Source: Novosphingobium sp.
GTDB lineage: Bacteria > Pseudomonadota > Alphaproteobacteria > Sphingomonadales > Sphingomonadaceae
Assembly: GCF_020852455.1 (NCBI RefSeq)
Contig: NZ_JADZAT010000032.1
Coordinates: 248,001 to 312,000, forward strand
Reading direction: 5' to 3'
DNA: 64,000 bases
This document shows, piece by piece, positions 44,217 through 52,944 of this stretch; position 1 is the first letter of the stretch, and each line of letters begins with the position of its first letter. The notes under the pieces were generated by a model. The model was given only the letters and a program-made list of their open reading frames with translations, was not told where the DNA came from and searched no databases. The position numbers and the translations under genes are program-made.

Positions 44217-45068
44217 ATGACCGCCGCTGACGCCATCCGCGCGGCTGCAGAGCAGCTTGCCGCCACCAGCGATACCGCCCGGCTCGACGGCGAAGTGCTG
44301 ATGGCGCACTTGCTGGGCTGCACGCGGACGGAACTGCTGCTGCACCGCATGCAGGACCCCGCTCCGCCGGGCTTTGCCGCGCTGGTCGAGCGGCGCATGG
44401 GGCATGAGCCGGTGGCCTACATTACCGGGCGGCAAGAGTTCTATGGCTTGCCGTTCAGGGTTTCGCCCGCAGTGCTGATCCCGCGCGGGGATAGCGAGGT
44501 GCTGGTCGAGGCGGCGCTGGCAGCGCGGCCCAATGCACTGCGCGTGCTTGATTGCGGGACCGGCTCGGGCGCGCTGCTGCTGGCGGTACTGGCCTACCTG
44601 ACCGCCGCGCGCGGGGTGGGGGTGGACCGGTCGGAAGAAGCGCTTGCCGTGGCCCGCGCCAATGCCGAGCAGCTGGGCTTGCGGCCCCAGGCCGAGTTCC
44701 GCCAGGCCGATTGGACCGCCGCAGGCTGGAGCGGAGAGCTGGGCCGGTTCGATCTGGTGCTGGCCAATCCGCCCTATGTTGAAAGCGATGCCGAGCTTGA
44801 TCTTTCGGTGCGGGCACACGAACCTGCCGGCGCGCTGTTTGCCGGTCCTGACGGGCTTGACGATTACCGCGTGCTGGTGCCGCAACTGCCCGCCCTGCTG
44901 GCGCCGGGCGGGGTCGCGCTGGTCGAAATCGGGGCGAAGCAGGCCGAGGCGGTAATCGCGATCGGCGCGGCTGCGGGGCTGTCCGCCAGGCTCCATCACG
45001 ACCTGGCCGGACGGCCGCGTGTGCTTGAATTCAAGATTTCGCTTGGCAAGCCGGGCGCGGACGCGTAA
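44217..45068 (+). CDS. prmC: release factor glutamine methyltransferase
   Basis: A 283-residue SAM-dependent enzyme that methylates the Gln of the GGQ motif in RF1 and RF2. Seen: the N-terminal helical domain (TAADAIRAAAEQL, LLGCTRTELLLHR), EPVAYITGRQEFYG, motif I VLDCGTGSGALLL, and the catalytic NPPY in LANPPYVES. I use ATG 44217 after AGGAGG rather than TTG 44214. It directly follows prfA, its substrate gene. Confidence 0.95.
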   Translation: MTAADAIRAAAEQLAATSDTARLDGEVLMAHLLGCTRTELLLHRMQDPAPPGFAALVERRMGHEPVAYITGRQEFYGLPFRVSPAVLIPRGDSEVLVEAALAARPNALRVLDCGTGSGALLLAVLAYLTAARGVGVDRSEEALAVARANAEQLGLRPQAEFRQADWTAAGWSGELGRFDLVLANPPYVESDAELDLSVRAHEPAGALFAGPDGLDDYRVLVPQLPALLAPGGVALVEIGAKQAEAVIAIGAAAGLSARLHHDLAGRPRVLEFKISLGKPGADA

Positions 45069-45270
45069 ATCCGCGATCAGGCCAGCGCCGGTCCGCCAAT
45101 GGCGGGACCCGCAGGCCAAATCCAGCATTTGCATCTGGTCGGCCTGCAATCGCCGCGCTTGTTCAGCAGATGTCGGAACCACGACGCGCAATGGGCGCCC
45201 GTGGCACTGGGTCACGCGGCCGGGCAGCCGGAATGCCGGCAAGGCCGACGGAATTAGGGAACAATACCCC
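45069..45270. other. gap between prmC and DUF4167 gene
   Basis: This 202-base stretch has no frame with family character on either strand. It contains short GC-rich inverted segments (GGTCCGCCAATGGCGGGACC near 45099-45118) that could form a hairpin ending the prmC transcript, and presumably a promoter for the DUF4167 gene. Nothing else is supported. Confidence 0.4.
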
Positions 45271-46020
45271 TTGAATAACAATCGCGGGAATAACAACAAC
45301 CGCCGGCGTGGCCGCGGTAATCGTCAGAACAACGGCGGCGGTGGTGGTCAGCAGCTTAACCGGATTGACAGCCGGGCGCGCGGCAATGCGCCCCAGCTGC
45401 TGGAAAAGTATCGTAAGCTGGCGCACGATGCGCACCTCAACGGTGACCGGGTCCAGGCCGAATATTACCTGCAGTTCGCCGATCACTATTTCCGCGTCCT
45501 TGCCGATGCGCGCCTGCGCCAGGAAGAACAGCGCCAGCGCCGTGACGAGCGCTGGGAAGGCGGCAACGAGGATGCTGACGAGGGCGAGGAATTTTCCAGC
45601 GCCAGCGATTTCCCCAGCTTCGATCAGCCGACCTTCACCCGCCCGCAGCGTGACAACCGCCCGCAGCGCGAAGAGCGCGAAAGCGAAGCGCCCCGCGCCG
45701 AAGCGGATGCCGAGGCCGAAGCCGAGCAGGCCGAGGATGCCGGGGGCGACAACCCCTACGAACCCGCCGAGAACCCGTTCCTGCGCGAAAACCGCAATCG
45801 TGGCGGACTACGTCCGCGCCGCGAACGCGGGCCGCGCCGCGACGAGCAGGGCGATGCCGAACCGGCCGGGCTCGATCCAGCTTCGCTGCCTCCGGCCATC
45901 TCGGCCGGGCGCGACGAACCCGAAGCGGGTGAGGACGCGCCCAAGCCGCGCCGCGGCCGTCCGCGCAAGAAGCCGGCCGGTGACGATACCGGCGGCGAAG
46001 CGCTCGAATCGGTTGGCTGA
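45271..46020 (+). CDS. DUF4167 domain protein, possible RNA-binding
   Basis: A 249-residue, highly charged protein. It opens NNNRGNNNNRRRGRGN, an Asn/Arg/Gly-rich tract typical of DUF4167 proteins, then a conserved helical block NAPQLLEKYRKLAHDAHLNG and EYYLQFADHYFRVLAD (residues ~40-85). The rest is low-complexity acidic and Arg-Pro-rich, ending in an AT-hook-like RRGRPRKKPAG. The tracts suggest nucleic-acid binding, probably RNA; function is not established. I use TTG 45271, which fits the family N-terminus and follows AGGGA; the longer frame to 45019 is inside prmC. It lies nine bases before lnt. Confidence 0.85.
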   Translation: MNNNRGNNNNRRRGRGNRQNNGGGGGQQLNRIDSRARGNAPQLLEKYRKLAHDAHLNGDRVQAEYYLQFADHYFRVLADARLRQEEQRQRRDERWEGGNEDADEGEEFSSASDFPSFDQPTFTRPQRDNRPQREERESEAPRAEADAEAEAEQAEDAGGDNPYEPAENPFLRENRNRGGLRPRRERGPRRDEQGDAEPAGLDPASLPPAISAGRDEPEAGEDAPKPRRGRPRKKPAGDDTGGEALESVG

Positions 46021-46029
46021 TCCGGGCGC

Positions 46030-47601
46030 TTGCCCCGCCTCTTCGCCTTCATTCTGACCTATCCGCGCCTGACTGCGCTGGCGCTGGGCGTGCTGTCCGC
46101 GCTGGGCTTCGAGCCGGTCGCGCTGTGGCCGCTCAGCCTGCTGGCGCTGGCCGGCCTCATGGCGCTGCTGGTCCGCGCGCAGGGCCGTAAGGCGGCCTTT
46201 CAGCTTGGCTGGTGCTTCGGGCTGGGGCAGTTCAGCCTGGGGCTCAACTGGATCGCGACCGCCTTTGGCTATCAGGCGGCGATGCCGGTCTGGCTGGGCT
46301 GGGGCGGAGTGATTGGCCTGTCGGCCTATCTGGCGATCTATCCGGGTCTCGCCACGCTGCTGGCCTGGCATGCGCGGGCGCGGCTGCTGGCACTGGTTCC
46401 GGCCATGGCGGGCGGCTGGATCGTAACCGAATGGCTGCGCGGCTGGGTGTTCACCGGCTTTCCGTGGAACCCGCTGGGCGTGATTTTCCTCGACTCGTTC
46501 GAAGCGGTTGGCGCGGCGCGGCTGCTGCCGTGGCTGGGCACCTATGCACTGTCGGGGCTGGCCGCGCTGTTTGCCGGCCTGTGGTATGCCGGGCTGGCGC
46601 GGTTCCGGGCCGATCGCCGCGTGCTGGCTTTGCTGCCGCTGCCGATCGTGGTGCAATTCTGGCCGCATACGGGCGCGCCGGCGGCGACTGCCCCGGCCCG
46701 CGTGCCCTATGTGCTGGTCCAGCCCAATATCCCGCAGGAACAGCTTAACGATCCGGTCTATTTCGCCACCAATTTCACCCGGCTGGCGCAGGCCGTGCCG
46801 CCGCCGCGCCAGGGCGATGCGGCGGTGGTGCTGTGGCCCGAATCCGGCGTGCCCGACCTGCTGCGCGAAGGCTATCCGGCGCGCTATTACAGCCAGACCT
46901 TCGGCGCCGATCCGGCGCTGGCCCGGGCGCGGCTGGCACAGCTGCTGGGGCCTGAACGGCTGCTGCTGAGCGGCACGGTCGACCTGGAAATCCAGCATGA
47001 CCGGGCGGTCGGCGCGCGCAATTCGGTGACCGCGCTGGATGGCACCGGCACGATCCGGGCTTCCTTCGCCAAGGCGCACCTGGTGCCGTTTGGCGAATAT
47101 GTACCGATGAAGGCCCTGCTCGAACCGCTGGGCCTGGCCCGGTTCGTACCCGGCGATATCGAATTCTGGCCCGGGCCGGGACCGCGCTCGATCGATCTTG
47201 GCCGGTTCGGCAAGGTCGGACCCAGCATCTGCTATGAAATCATCTTCCCCGGCGCCGTGGCCGACCGTGCGAACCGGCCGGACTATCTGTTCAACGCCTC
47301 GAACGATGGCTGGTACGGCAGCTGGGCCCAGCCGCAATTCCTGGCGCTCGCCCGGCTGCGCGCGATCGAGGAAGGGCTGCCGGTGCTGCGATCGACCACC
47401 ACCGGGATCAGCGCGGTGATCGCTGCGGATGGCACGGTGGTGCAGTCGGTGCCTTACCTGTCGGCCGGTGTGCTGCTGGGCCGGATTCCGGGAGCTGCCC
47501 CGCCGACCCCGTTTGCGCGGTACGGCAATGGCCTGTCACTCGTCTGGGCAGCGGTGCTGCTGGTCCTATCGCTGGTTGCAAGCCGGCGGCGGTGGAGCTA
47601 G
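46030..47601 (+). CDS. lnt: apolipoprotein N-acyltransferase
   Basis: A 523-residue inner-membrane enzyme that adds the third acyl chain to lipoproteins. The N-terminal ~200 residues hold six or so hydrophobic helices; a nitrilase-like periplasmic domain follows. Catalytic triad seen: Glu in LWPESGVPDL, Lys in SFAKAHLVPFGEY, Cys in GPSICYEIIFPG. A last hydrophobic helix ends the protein. The start is TTG at 46030, nine bases after the DUF4167 stop. The lipoprotein at 63571 would be one of its substrates. Confidence 0.95.
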   Translation: MPRLFAFILTYPRLTALALGVLSALGFEPVALWPLSLLALAGLMALLVRAQGRKAAFQLGWCFGLGQFSLGLNWIATAFGYQAAMPVWLGWGGVIGLSAYLAIYPGLATLLAWHARARLLALVPAMAGGWIVTEWLRGWVFTGFPWNPLGVIFLDSFEAVGAARLLPWLGTYALSGLAALFAGLWYAGLARFRADRRVLALLPLPIVVQFWPHTGAPAATAPARVPYVLVQPNIPQEQLNDPVYFATNFTRLAQAVPPPRQGDAAVVLWPESGVPDLLREGYPARYYSQTFGADPALARARLAQLLGPERLLLSGTVDLEIQHDRAVGARNSVTALDGTGTIRASFAKAHLVPFGEYVPMKALLEPLGLARFVPGDIEFWPGPGPRSIDLGRFGKVGPSICYEIIFPGAVADRANRPDYLFNASNDGWYGSWAQPQFLALARLRAIEEGLPVLRSTTTGISAVIAADGTVVQSVPYLSAGVLLGRIPGAAPPTPFARYGNGLSLVWAAVLLVLSLVASRRRWS

Positions 47602-47608
47602 AGAAACC

Positions 47609-47630
47609 GACATAAAGCTTTCTTTATATC
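47609..47630. promoter_or_regulatory. inverted repeat directly upstream of metK
   Basis: GACATAAAG-CTTT-CTTTATATC is an inverted repeat with 9-base arms and one mismatch, in a 38-base gap that is otherwise the leader of metK. It ends nine bases before the ATG. ACATAAAG...CTTTATGT-like palindromes in front of methionine-cycle genes in alphaproteobacteria are, as I recall, linked to ArsR-type SahR/SamR regulators; that assignment is inference. Its closeness to the start would also let it fold in mRNA. Confidence 0.5.
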
Positions 47631-47639
47631 GGATACCCA

Positions 47640-48845
47640 ATGCGCACCGACTATCTCTTCACGTCCGAATCCGTTTCCGAAGGCCATCCCGACAAGGTTT
47701 CGGACCAGATTTCCGATGCGATCGTCGATCTGTTTCTCTCGAAAGACCCCGAAGCACGGATCGCCTGCGAAACGCTGACCACCACCCAGCTGGTGGTGCT
47801 GGCGGGCGAAATCCGTTGCAAGGGCGTGTTCGAAGACGGCGCCTGGGCGCCCGGCGCACAGGAAGAGATCGAAGCCACGGTGCGCCGTACCGTGCGCGAG
47901 ATCGGTTACGAGCAGGACGGCTTCCACTGGGAACGCCTTGAATTCATCAACCGACTGCACGGCCAGTCGGCGCATATCGCGCAGGGCGTCGATGCCAGCG
48001 ACAACAAGGATGAAGGCGCGGGCGATCAGGGGATCATGTTCGGGTACGCCACCGACGAAACGCCAGACCTGATGCCAGCGACGCTCTATTACAGCCACAA
48101 GATCCTCGAACGCATGGCCGCCGATCGCCATTCGGGCGCGGCCCCTTTTCTTGAGCCTGACGCCAAGAGCCAGGTGACGCTGCGCTATGAAGGCAGCCTG
48201 CCGGTTGCCGCGACTGCGGTGGTGGTCTCGACCCAGCACGCCCCCGGCTATGACGAGGGTGACAGGGAGGCCGAGCTCCACGCCTATGTCAAGCGCGTGG
48301 TGGCCGAAGTGATCCCGCCGGTGCTGCTGCGCGACACCGTCTATTATATCAATCCCACCGGCAGCTTCGAAATCGGCGGTCCCGATGGCGATGCCGGCCT
48401 TACGGGGCGCAAGATCATCGTCGATACCTATGGTGGCGCGGCCCCGCACGGCGGCGGCGCGTTCAGCGGCAAGGATCCGACCAAGGTCGATCGCTCGGCC
48501 GCCTATATCACCCGCTACCTCGCCAAGAACGTGGTCGCGGCCGGGCTGGCCACGCGCTGCACAATCCAGATCGCCTATGCGATCGGGGTCAGCGAGCCGC
48601 TTTCGCTCTATGTCGATACCCACGACACCGGCACCGTTGCCGAAGCCGCGATCGAACAGGCGATCCTGGCGCTGCCCAAGCTGGGCGGGCTGACCCCGCG
48701 CGCGATCCGCACGCATCTGGGGCTCAACAAGCCGATCTACCGCAAGACCGCCGCCTATGGCCACTTCGGCCGCAAGAGCGAAGGCGACCTGTTCCCGTGG
48801 GAACGGCTCGACCTGGTCGAGGATCTGAAGGCGGCGCTGGGCTAA
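47640..48845 (+). CDS. metK: S-adenosylmethionine synthetase
   Basis: A 401-residue enzyme making SAM from methionine and ATP. Seen: [17 protein letters not shown] (ATP/metal site), [12 protein letters not shown] (signature 1), [19 protein letters not shown] (signature 2, glycine-rich) and the terminal [14 protein letters not shown]. Length is normal. An inverted repeat lies just before the start, a likely control site. The next gene starts seven bases after its stop. The SAM-using enzymes in this window (PrmC, radical SAM, methyltransferases) depend on its product. Confidence 0.97.
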   Translation: MRTDYLFTSESVSEGHPDKVSDQISDAIVDLFLSKDPEARIACETLTTTQLVVLAGEIRCKGVFEDGAWAPGAQEEIEATVRRTVREIGYEQDGFHWERLEFINRLHGQSAHIAQGVDASDNKDEGAGDQGIMFGYATDETPDLMPATLYYSHKILERMAADRHSGAAPFLEPDAKSQVTLRYEGSLPVAATAVVVSTQHAPGYDEGDREAELHAYVKRVVAEVIPPVLLRDTVYYINPTGSFEIGGPDGDAGLTGRKIIVDTYGGAAPHGGGAFSGKDPTKVDRSAAYITRYLAKNVVAAGLATRCTIQIAYAIGVSEPLSLYVDTHDTGTVAEAAIEQAILALPKLGGLTPRAIRTHLGLNKPIYRKTAAYGHFGRKSEGDLFPWERLDLVEDLKAALG

Positions 48846-48851
48846 GGCGCC

Positions 48852-49277
48852 GTGCGCTCGCGCCGCAAGGTCCGAGTGCTGCGACTGTCGTGGCCGGTCG
48901 AAGCCGCGACCCTGGCCGCCTTGCAGGCCGGCCGGGCCGAGGTTCTTGAAGACGATCCCTCGTTCGCCAGACTGCTGGCGGCGCTGCGTGCCGACAATCC
49001 GCTGGGCGATTTTGGCCTCTACCAGGCGGTGGCCGAAGTCTCGCCCTGCTGGGAACTGTTCCAGCCGGGGCAGGATGCCCAGCCCACCCTGGGCAGCGCC
49101 GGGCAGTCGCAGGTCTCAAGCAACCTGATGGTCACCATCCACGTCGATGCCGCCACGCCCGAGGCCGAGTTCGAAGCGGTGCTGGACTGGCTGGTCGCCC
49201 TCCACCCGTGGGAAGTGCCGGTGATCGAGATCAGCCAAGCCGAACTGGCGCTGCGCCCGGATCAGCCGGCGCGATAA
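48852..49277 (+). CDS. conserved hypothetical protein with CutA-like C-terminal half
   Basis: A 141-residue soluble protein. The C-terminal half, MVTIHVDAATPEAEFEAVLDWL then LHPWEVPVIEIS, resembles the ferredoxin-like fold of CutA and Nif3-insert proteins, in which HPYEVPE is conserved. The N-terminal half (FARLLAALRADNPLGDFGLYQ) is not recognised. The start is GTG at 48852, close behind metK, so it is probably co-transcribed. It overlaps the convergent glutathione transferase gene by 16 bases. Function unknown. Confidence 0.6.
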   Translation: MRSRRKVRVLRLSWPVEAATLAALQAGRAEVLEDDPSFARLLAALRADNPLGDFGLYQAVAEVSPCWELFQPGQDAQPTLGSAGQSQVSSNLMVTIHVDAATPEAEFEAVLDWLVALHPWEVPVIEISQAELALRPDQPAR

Positions 49278-49945
49278 TCAGCCGTTATCGCCCCTGCCGC
49301 CGCCAATTCCGCCTCGTGGGCTTCCTCGCGCCAGCTCTCCGCCAGCGCTTCGGCTTCCCATTGCTGCATCGCCGGGTGAGCGAGTACGTGATCGACCCAG
49401 GCCTGCCCCATGCCAACGTCGAGGCCATAGGTGCGAATGCGGAACGCCACGGGGGCATAGAAGGCATCGGCGGCGCTGAATTCCGGCCCCGCCAGCCACG
49501 GCCCGCCAAAGCGTGACAGGCCGGTCTCGAAGATCTCGCGCACCCGCTCGACATTGCGTTTCAGCCCCTCGCTCATCGGCTTGGGGGAAACCCGCACGCC
49601 GACGTTCATGGTGCAATCGTTGCGCAGGTGCCCGAACCCGCCATGCATTTCGGCGACCGCGCCCTGGGCAAAGATCCGCGCTTCCGCTTCGGCGGGCCAG
49701 ATGCCCTGGTGGCGGTCGGCCAGATAAAGCGCGATTGCCAGCGAATCCGCGATCACATGGCGGCCGTCGATCAGCACCGGCACTTGCCCGGTGGGCGAAA
49801 AGGCGCGGAAATCATCGTAGTTGTCAGGCTTTGCAAACGGTTCGAGCCGATCTTCGAAAGCAATGCCCAGCGCCTTCATCAGCAGCCATGGGCGCAAAGA
49901 CCAGCTCGAATAGTTCCGGTTCGCAGTGATCAGGGTGTAGGTCAT
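49262..49945 (-). CDS. glutathione S-transferase family protein
   Basis: A 227-residue protein with an N-terminal thioredoxin-like domain (YTLITANRNYSSWSLRPWLL, with the Ser region expected for glutathione contact; GQVPVLIDGRHVIADSLAI with the cis-Pro and the Asp-Ser glutathione-binding pair) and a helical C-terminal domain (PWLAGPEFSAADAFYAPV with the N-capping box). It resembles the YfcF/YfcG-like or beta-class-related group. Substrate unknown. It stands alone between convergent and same-strand neighbours. Confidence 0.88.
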   Translation of the reverse strand: MTYTLITANRNYSSWSLRPWLLMKALGIAFEDRLEPFAKPDNYDDFRAFSPTGQVPVLIDGRHVIADSLAIALYLADRHQGIWPAEAEARIFAQGAVAEMHGGFGHLRNDCTMNVGVRVSPKPMSEGLKRNVERVREIFETGLSRFGGPWLAGPEFSAADAFYAPVAFRIRTYGLDVGMGQAWVDHVLAHPAMQQWEAEALAESWREEAHEAELAAAGAITADYRAG

Positions 49946-49984
49946 GCGGCTTTCCTAGGCTCGCGGGCTGAGCCGTCAACCTGC

Positions 49985-51718
49985 TCAGGCGATGGGTTCG
50001 TGCGTTCGCTGACGGGCCTGGCGACGATCCGAATGGGCGGTGCCGCGAGTTTCGTGCAGCAGTGGATCTTGAGGTCCGGTCCGGACCTGCGTGATCGCCG
50101 AATCGACATAGGCCAGCCGCTGCGGATCGCGCAGCACCCGCCGCAGGAGGAGCCGCAATCTGATCAGTGTCACCAGGCTGCCAGCCAGCGCGTGCGCGAC
50201 CTGCCCCCAATGCCAGGGATAGAACCGCCAGGCCGCTTCGCGCGGCAAGCCGTGGCGGCGCTGGCGGCGGCGGCGGATCCGGACATAGCCGGATTCAAGC
50301 TTGGCCACGCCTTCCAGCCGCACCGCCTCGCGATAGGCCAGCAGACGGTTGACCGTGGTCAGCTTCTTGTTCGAGCCCAGCGCGGCCATTCGCCGCAGGA
50401 TCCGTTCCATGTGCGACCATTCGTAGAATGCGGCATGCGCGTCGCGATAGGCGCGCTCCCATTCCTCATCGCTCATCCGCGGGTGGTGGGTAACCCGGTG
50501 GTTGAGATCATAGCGCGACAGATCGGGATCCATCCATTCCCCCGCGGCGGCCATCCGGCGATGGTCTTCGCTGCCGGGCAGCGGCGTCAGGTAATTCAGG
50601 TAAAGCGTATCGACCGGCAGTTCGTCCTTGAGGATCGCAATGTCGCGCATCACCGATTCGTAGGTATCGTTGGGGAACCCCACGATATAGCCGCAGGTGA
50701 CCACCACCGGATGGCGTTTCCAGGCCAGGAACATCTCGCGGTATTCCTCGACCCGATTCTGGCGCTTGCCGACCGCCTCGAGGTTGTCCGAATTGACGTT
50801 CTCCAGCCCGATGAAGATCTGGTCGGCCCCGGCGGCAACGCACTTGTCGATGAAGCCATCGATTCGGTGTGCGAGGGTATCGACCTGGATCGCCAGGCGC
50901 ACTGCCTGACCCTGGCCGGCCAGCGCGATCAGCCGGTCGAGCAAGCTCTCCCAGTTGCGGTTGCGGGCGAAATTGTCGTCGGTCAGGAAGAAGCGGTTGA
51001 CCCCGATCGCGGCGTTGGCGCGGATGATCGCTTCAAGATCGTCTGCCGTGCGAAACCGGCTCTTGCGGCCCTGGACATTGATGATCGTGCAGAAACTGCA
51101 TTCGAACGGGCAGCCGCGGCCAAGGTCGAAGCTGCCATAGCGGTTGATGTTGCGGGCGACCTGTTCGGGCGGCATCAGCGGGATCGGCGCCCCGGCCAGC
51201 TCGGGCGTCGCCTTGAGGTGGTTGTAGAGCGGCTTGAGCGAACCGGACCGGGCGTCGCGCAGAACCTCGTCAATCCTGCCGCCCTCGGCCTCGCCGGCGA
51301 ACAGCGCTGCGCCCAGGGCCTGGGCCTCGGCCAGTTCGGGAGTCGGGGCCGGCAGCATCGCCAGCGAGCCCGAAACGTGGAAGCCCCCGATGCAGACCGG
51401 CAGGCCGGCGGCGCGAAATTCGCGCGCCAGGTCGAGTGCGCGGGGGAACTGGTTCGACTGGACCCCGACCAGGCCGATCAGCGCGGGGCCGCCGCTGCGC
51501 CGGATAGCACGCGCGATCCTGCCGGGATCGACCTTCTGGTGGGCCTCGTCGATGACATGAACCTCGCCCGGCATGCCCGACAGGCAATCCCGGCCAAGCG
51601 CCTCTTCGACGATCCCGGCCATCACCGCGAGCGAATTGGACGGGATGATCGAGCGCCACCACTGCAGCGGATAGCCGTCATCGTCATAGCGCGTCGGCTT
51701 GATCAGGTAGATCTGCAT
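49985..51718 (-). CDS. B12-binding-domain radical SAM protein
   Basis: A 577-residue protein. The N-terminal ~200 residues resemble a cobalamin-binding Rossmann domain (IGLVGVQSNQFPRALDLAREF, VCIGGFHVSG), though the canonical DxHxxG is not obvious. The radical SAM cluster motif C-x3-C-x2-C is clear in GCPFECSFCTIINVQG, followed by FLTDDNFARN and the barrel. The last ~130 residues are Arg-rich and could touch a membrane or nucleic acid. I use ATG 51718 (MQIYLIKPTRYDDD). Family members methylate or rearrange unreactive carbons, for example hopanoid or bacteriochlorophyll modification. The substrate here is unknown. Confidence 0.83.
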   Translation of the reverse strand: MQIYLIKPTRYDDDGYPLQWWRSIIPSNSLAVMAGIVEEALGRDCLSGMPGEVHVIDEAHQKVDPGRIARAIRRSGGPALIGLVGVQSNQFPRALDLAREFRAAGLPVCIGGFHVSGSLAMLPAPTPELAEAQALGAALFAGEAEGGRIDEVLRDARSGSLKPLYNHLKATPELAGAPIPLMPPEQVARNINRYGSFDLGRGCPFECSFCTIINVQGRKSRFRTADDLEAIIRANAAIGVNRFFLTDDNFARNRNWESLLDRLIALAGQGQAVRLAIQVDTLAHRIDGFIDKCVAAGADQIFIGLENVNSDNLEAVGKRQNRVEEYREMFLAWKRHPVVVTCGYIVGFPNDTYESVMRDIAILKDELPVDTLYLNYLTPLPGSEDHRRMAAAGEWMDPDLSRYDLNHRVTHHPRMSDEEWERAYRDAHAAFYEWSHMERILRRMAALGSNKKLTTVNRLLAYREAVRLEGVAKLESGYVRIRRRRQRRHGLPREAAWRFYPWHWGQVAHALAGSLVTLIRLRLLLRRVLRDPQRLAYVDSAITQVRTGPQDPLLHETRGTAHSDRRQARQRTHEPIA

Positions 51719-51737
51719 CACAGGCCTGATCCTGCCG

Positions 51738-52871
51738 CTATTCAAGCGCGCTGACCAGCCCGCTGACCGCTTCGACGAATTCCTCGCGGAAGTCCGTGAC
51801 CACGCCCCTGGCGCTGCGCACCTGATCGACCAGGCCAACCCCCTGACCAACGAAGTAGCTGACCAGATCGCGGGCCTCCGCGTTGCCGTTGGCCACGGCA
51901 TTCTCGATCCGGCGGAACGCCGGCTCGCTGACCATGCCCATCAGCGGCATCGGCAGCGCGCCAGGGCCATCGGGAGCATCCCAGGCCTCGTGCCAGGCGG
52001 TCCGCAGTTGGCGCGCGGGTTTGCCGGTGCGGCTCTTCGAACGGACGGTGTCGCGGCTGCGCGCGGCGACCATCTTGTCGCGGAAGGCCTCGCTGGTTTC
52101 GGCCTCGGTGGTGGCGAGCCAGACCGACCCGGTCCAGGCACCTTCGGCCCCGGCGGCCATCATCCCGGCCATCTGTGCGCCGGTCATGATCCCGCCCGCG
52201 GCCAAGACCGGAATATGGTGTCCCGCCCCCTTCAGCGCGCGGACCACTTCGGGGATCAGCACCAGCGTCGAAACCTCGCCGCAGTGGCCGCCCGCTTCGG
52301 TGCCCTGGGCGACGATGATATCGACCCCGGCTGCGGCCTGGCGCAAGGCGTGTTCCTTGGCCCCGACCAGCGCAGCAACCGGCACCCCGCGCCGCTTGCC
52401 TTCCTCGATCATCCGGGGCGGAGCGATCCCCAGCGCATTGGCGATCAGCCGGATCGGGTGACGAAAGGCGACTTCCATCTGGGCATAGCCGTTTTCGGGC
52501 GTGATCCCGGCGCGGCCCTCGTAATGCACCACCTCGCCCGGCGATACCTCAACCCCGTAGCGGCCCAGCAGGTCGGCGGTGAACCTGCGGTGCTCATCCG
52601 AAATCGCCGCAGCGCGCGCGGCGTTGTCGGCAAATTCGGCAACGCGCGGATCGATCGTTTCGGGGACCAGCACATCGACGCCATAGGGCGCGCCGTCGAT
52701 GTGCTCGTCGATCCAGGCCAGCTCTTCCTCAAGCTGCTCAGGCGTGAAGCGGGTCGCCCCCAGCACGCCGAAACCGCCCGCCTTGCTGACCGCGACCACC
52801 ACATCGCGGCAGTGGCTGAAGGCAAACAGCGGAAACTCGCACCCGGTCAGGCGGCAGACTGTGTTGTCCAT
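51738..52871 (-). CDS. nitronate monooxygenase-like FMN oxidoreductase
   Basis: A 377-residue TIM-barrel flavoprotein of the NPD/2-nitropropane dioxygenase family. Seen: FAFSHCRDVVVAVSKAGGFGVLGA (N-terminal barrel strand), VAALVGAKEHALR, IIVAQGTEAGGHCGEV (FMN-phosphate and catalytic-His region) and PVLAAGGIMTGAQMA. I use ATG 52871 (MDNTVCRLTG) after a GGAGAG sequence. Many such genes in sphingomonads lie among acyl-CoA metabolism genes; here scoAB are two genes upstream. A TTAA-type palindrome lies just before it. Physiological substrate uncertain. Confidence 0.88.
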   Translation of the reverse strand: MDNTVCRLTGCEFPLFAFSHCRDVVVAVSKAGGFGVLGATRFTPEQLEEELAWIDEHIDGAPYGVDVLVPETIDPRVAEFADNAARAAAISDEHRRFTADLLGRYGVEVSPGEVVHYEGRAGITPENGYAQMEVAFRHPIRLIANALGIAPPRMIEEGKRRGVPVAALVGAKEHALRQAAAGVDIIVAQGTEAGGHCGEVSTLVLIPEVVRALKGAGHHIPVLAAGGIMTGAQMAGMMAAGAEGAWTGSVWLATTEAETSEAFRDKMVAARSRDTVRSKSRTGKPARQLRTAWHEAWDAPDGPGALPMPLMGMVSEPAFRRIENAVANGNAEARDLVSYFVGQGVGLVDQVRSARGVVTDFREEFVEAVSGLVSALE

Positions 52872-52928
52872 GATTCTCTCCTCGATCGGAGGGATCATTG
52901 CCCGCAGCGCGGCTGGCCGCAAGGCAAA

Positions 52929-52944
52929 TTAACCGCCTGATTAA
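52929..52944. promoter_or_regulatory. TetR-like operator candidate before the nitronate monooxygenase gene
   Basis: TTAACCGCCTGATTAA matches 14 of 16 positions with TTAATCGCCCGATTAA at 63952-63967. It lies 58 bases upstream of the leftward monooxygenase start and overlaps the stop codon of the preceding membrane-protein gene. The palindromic form and recurrence suggest a TetR-family site; no regulator gene is adjacent. Confidence 0.4.

Noticed and set aside
49628..51754. A 708-codon open frame on the + strand opposite the radical SAM gene
   Set aside because: The minus strand has the C-x3-C-x2-C motif and a family N-terminus; the + frame shows only antisense composition.
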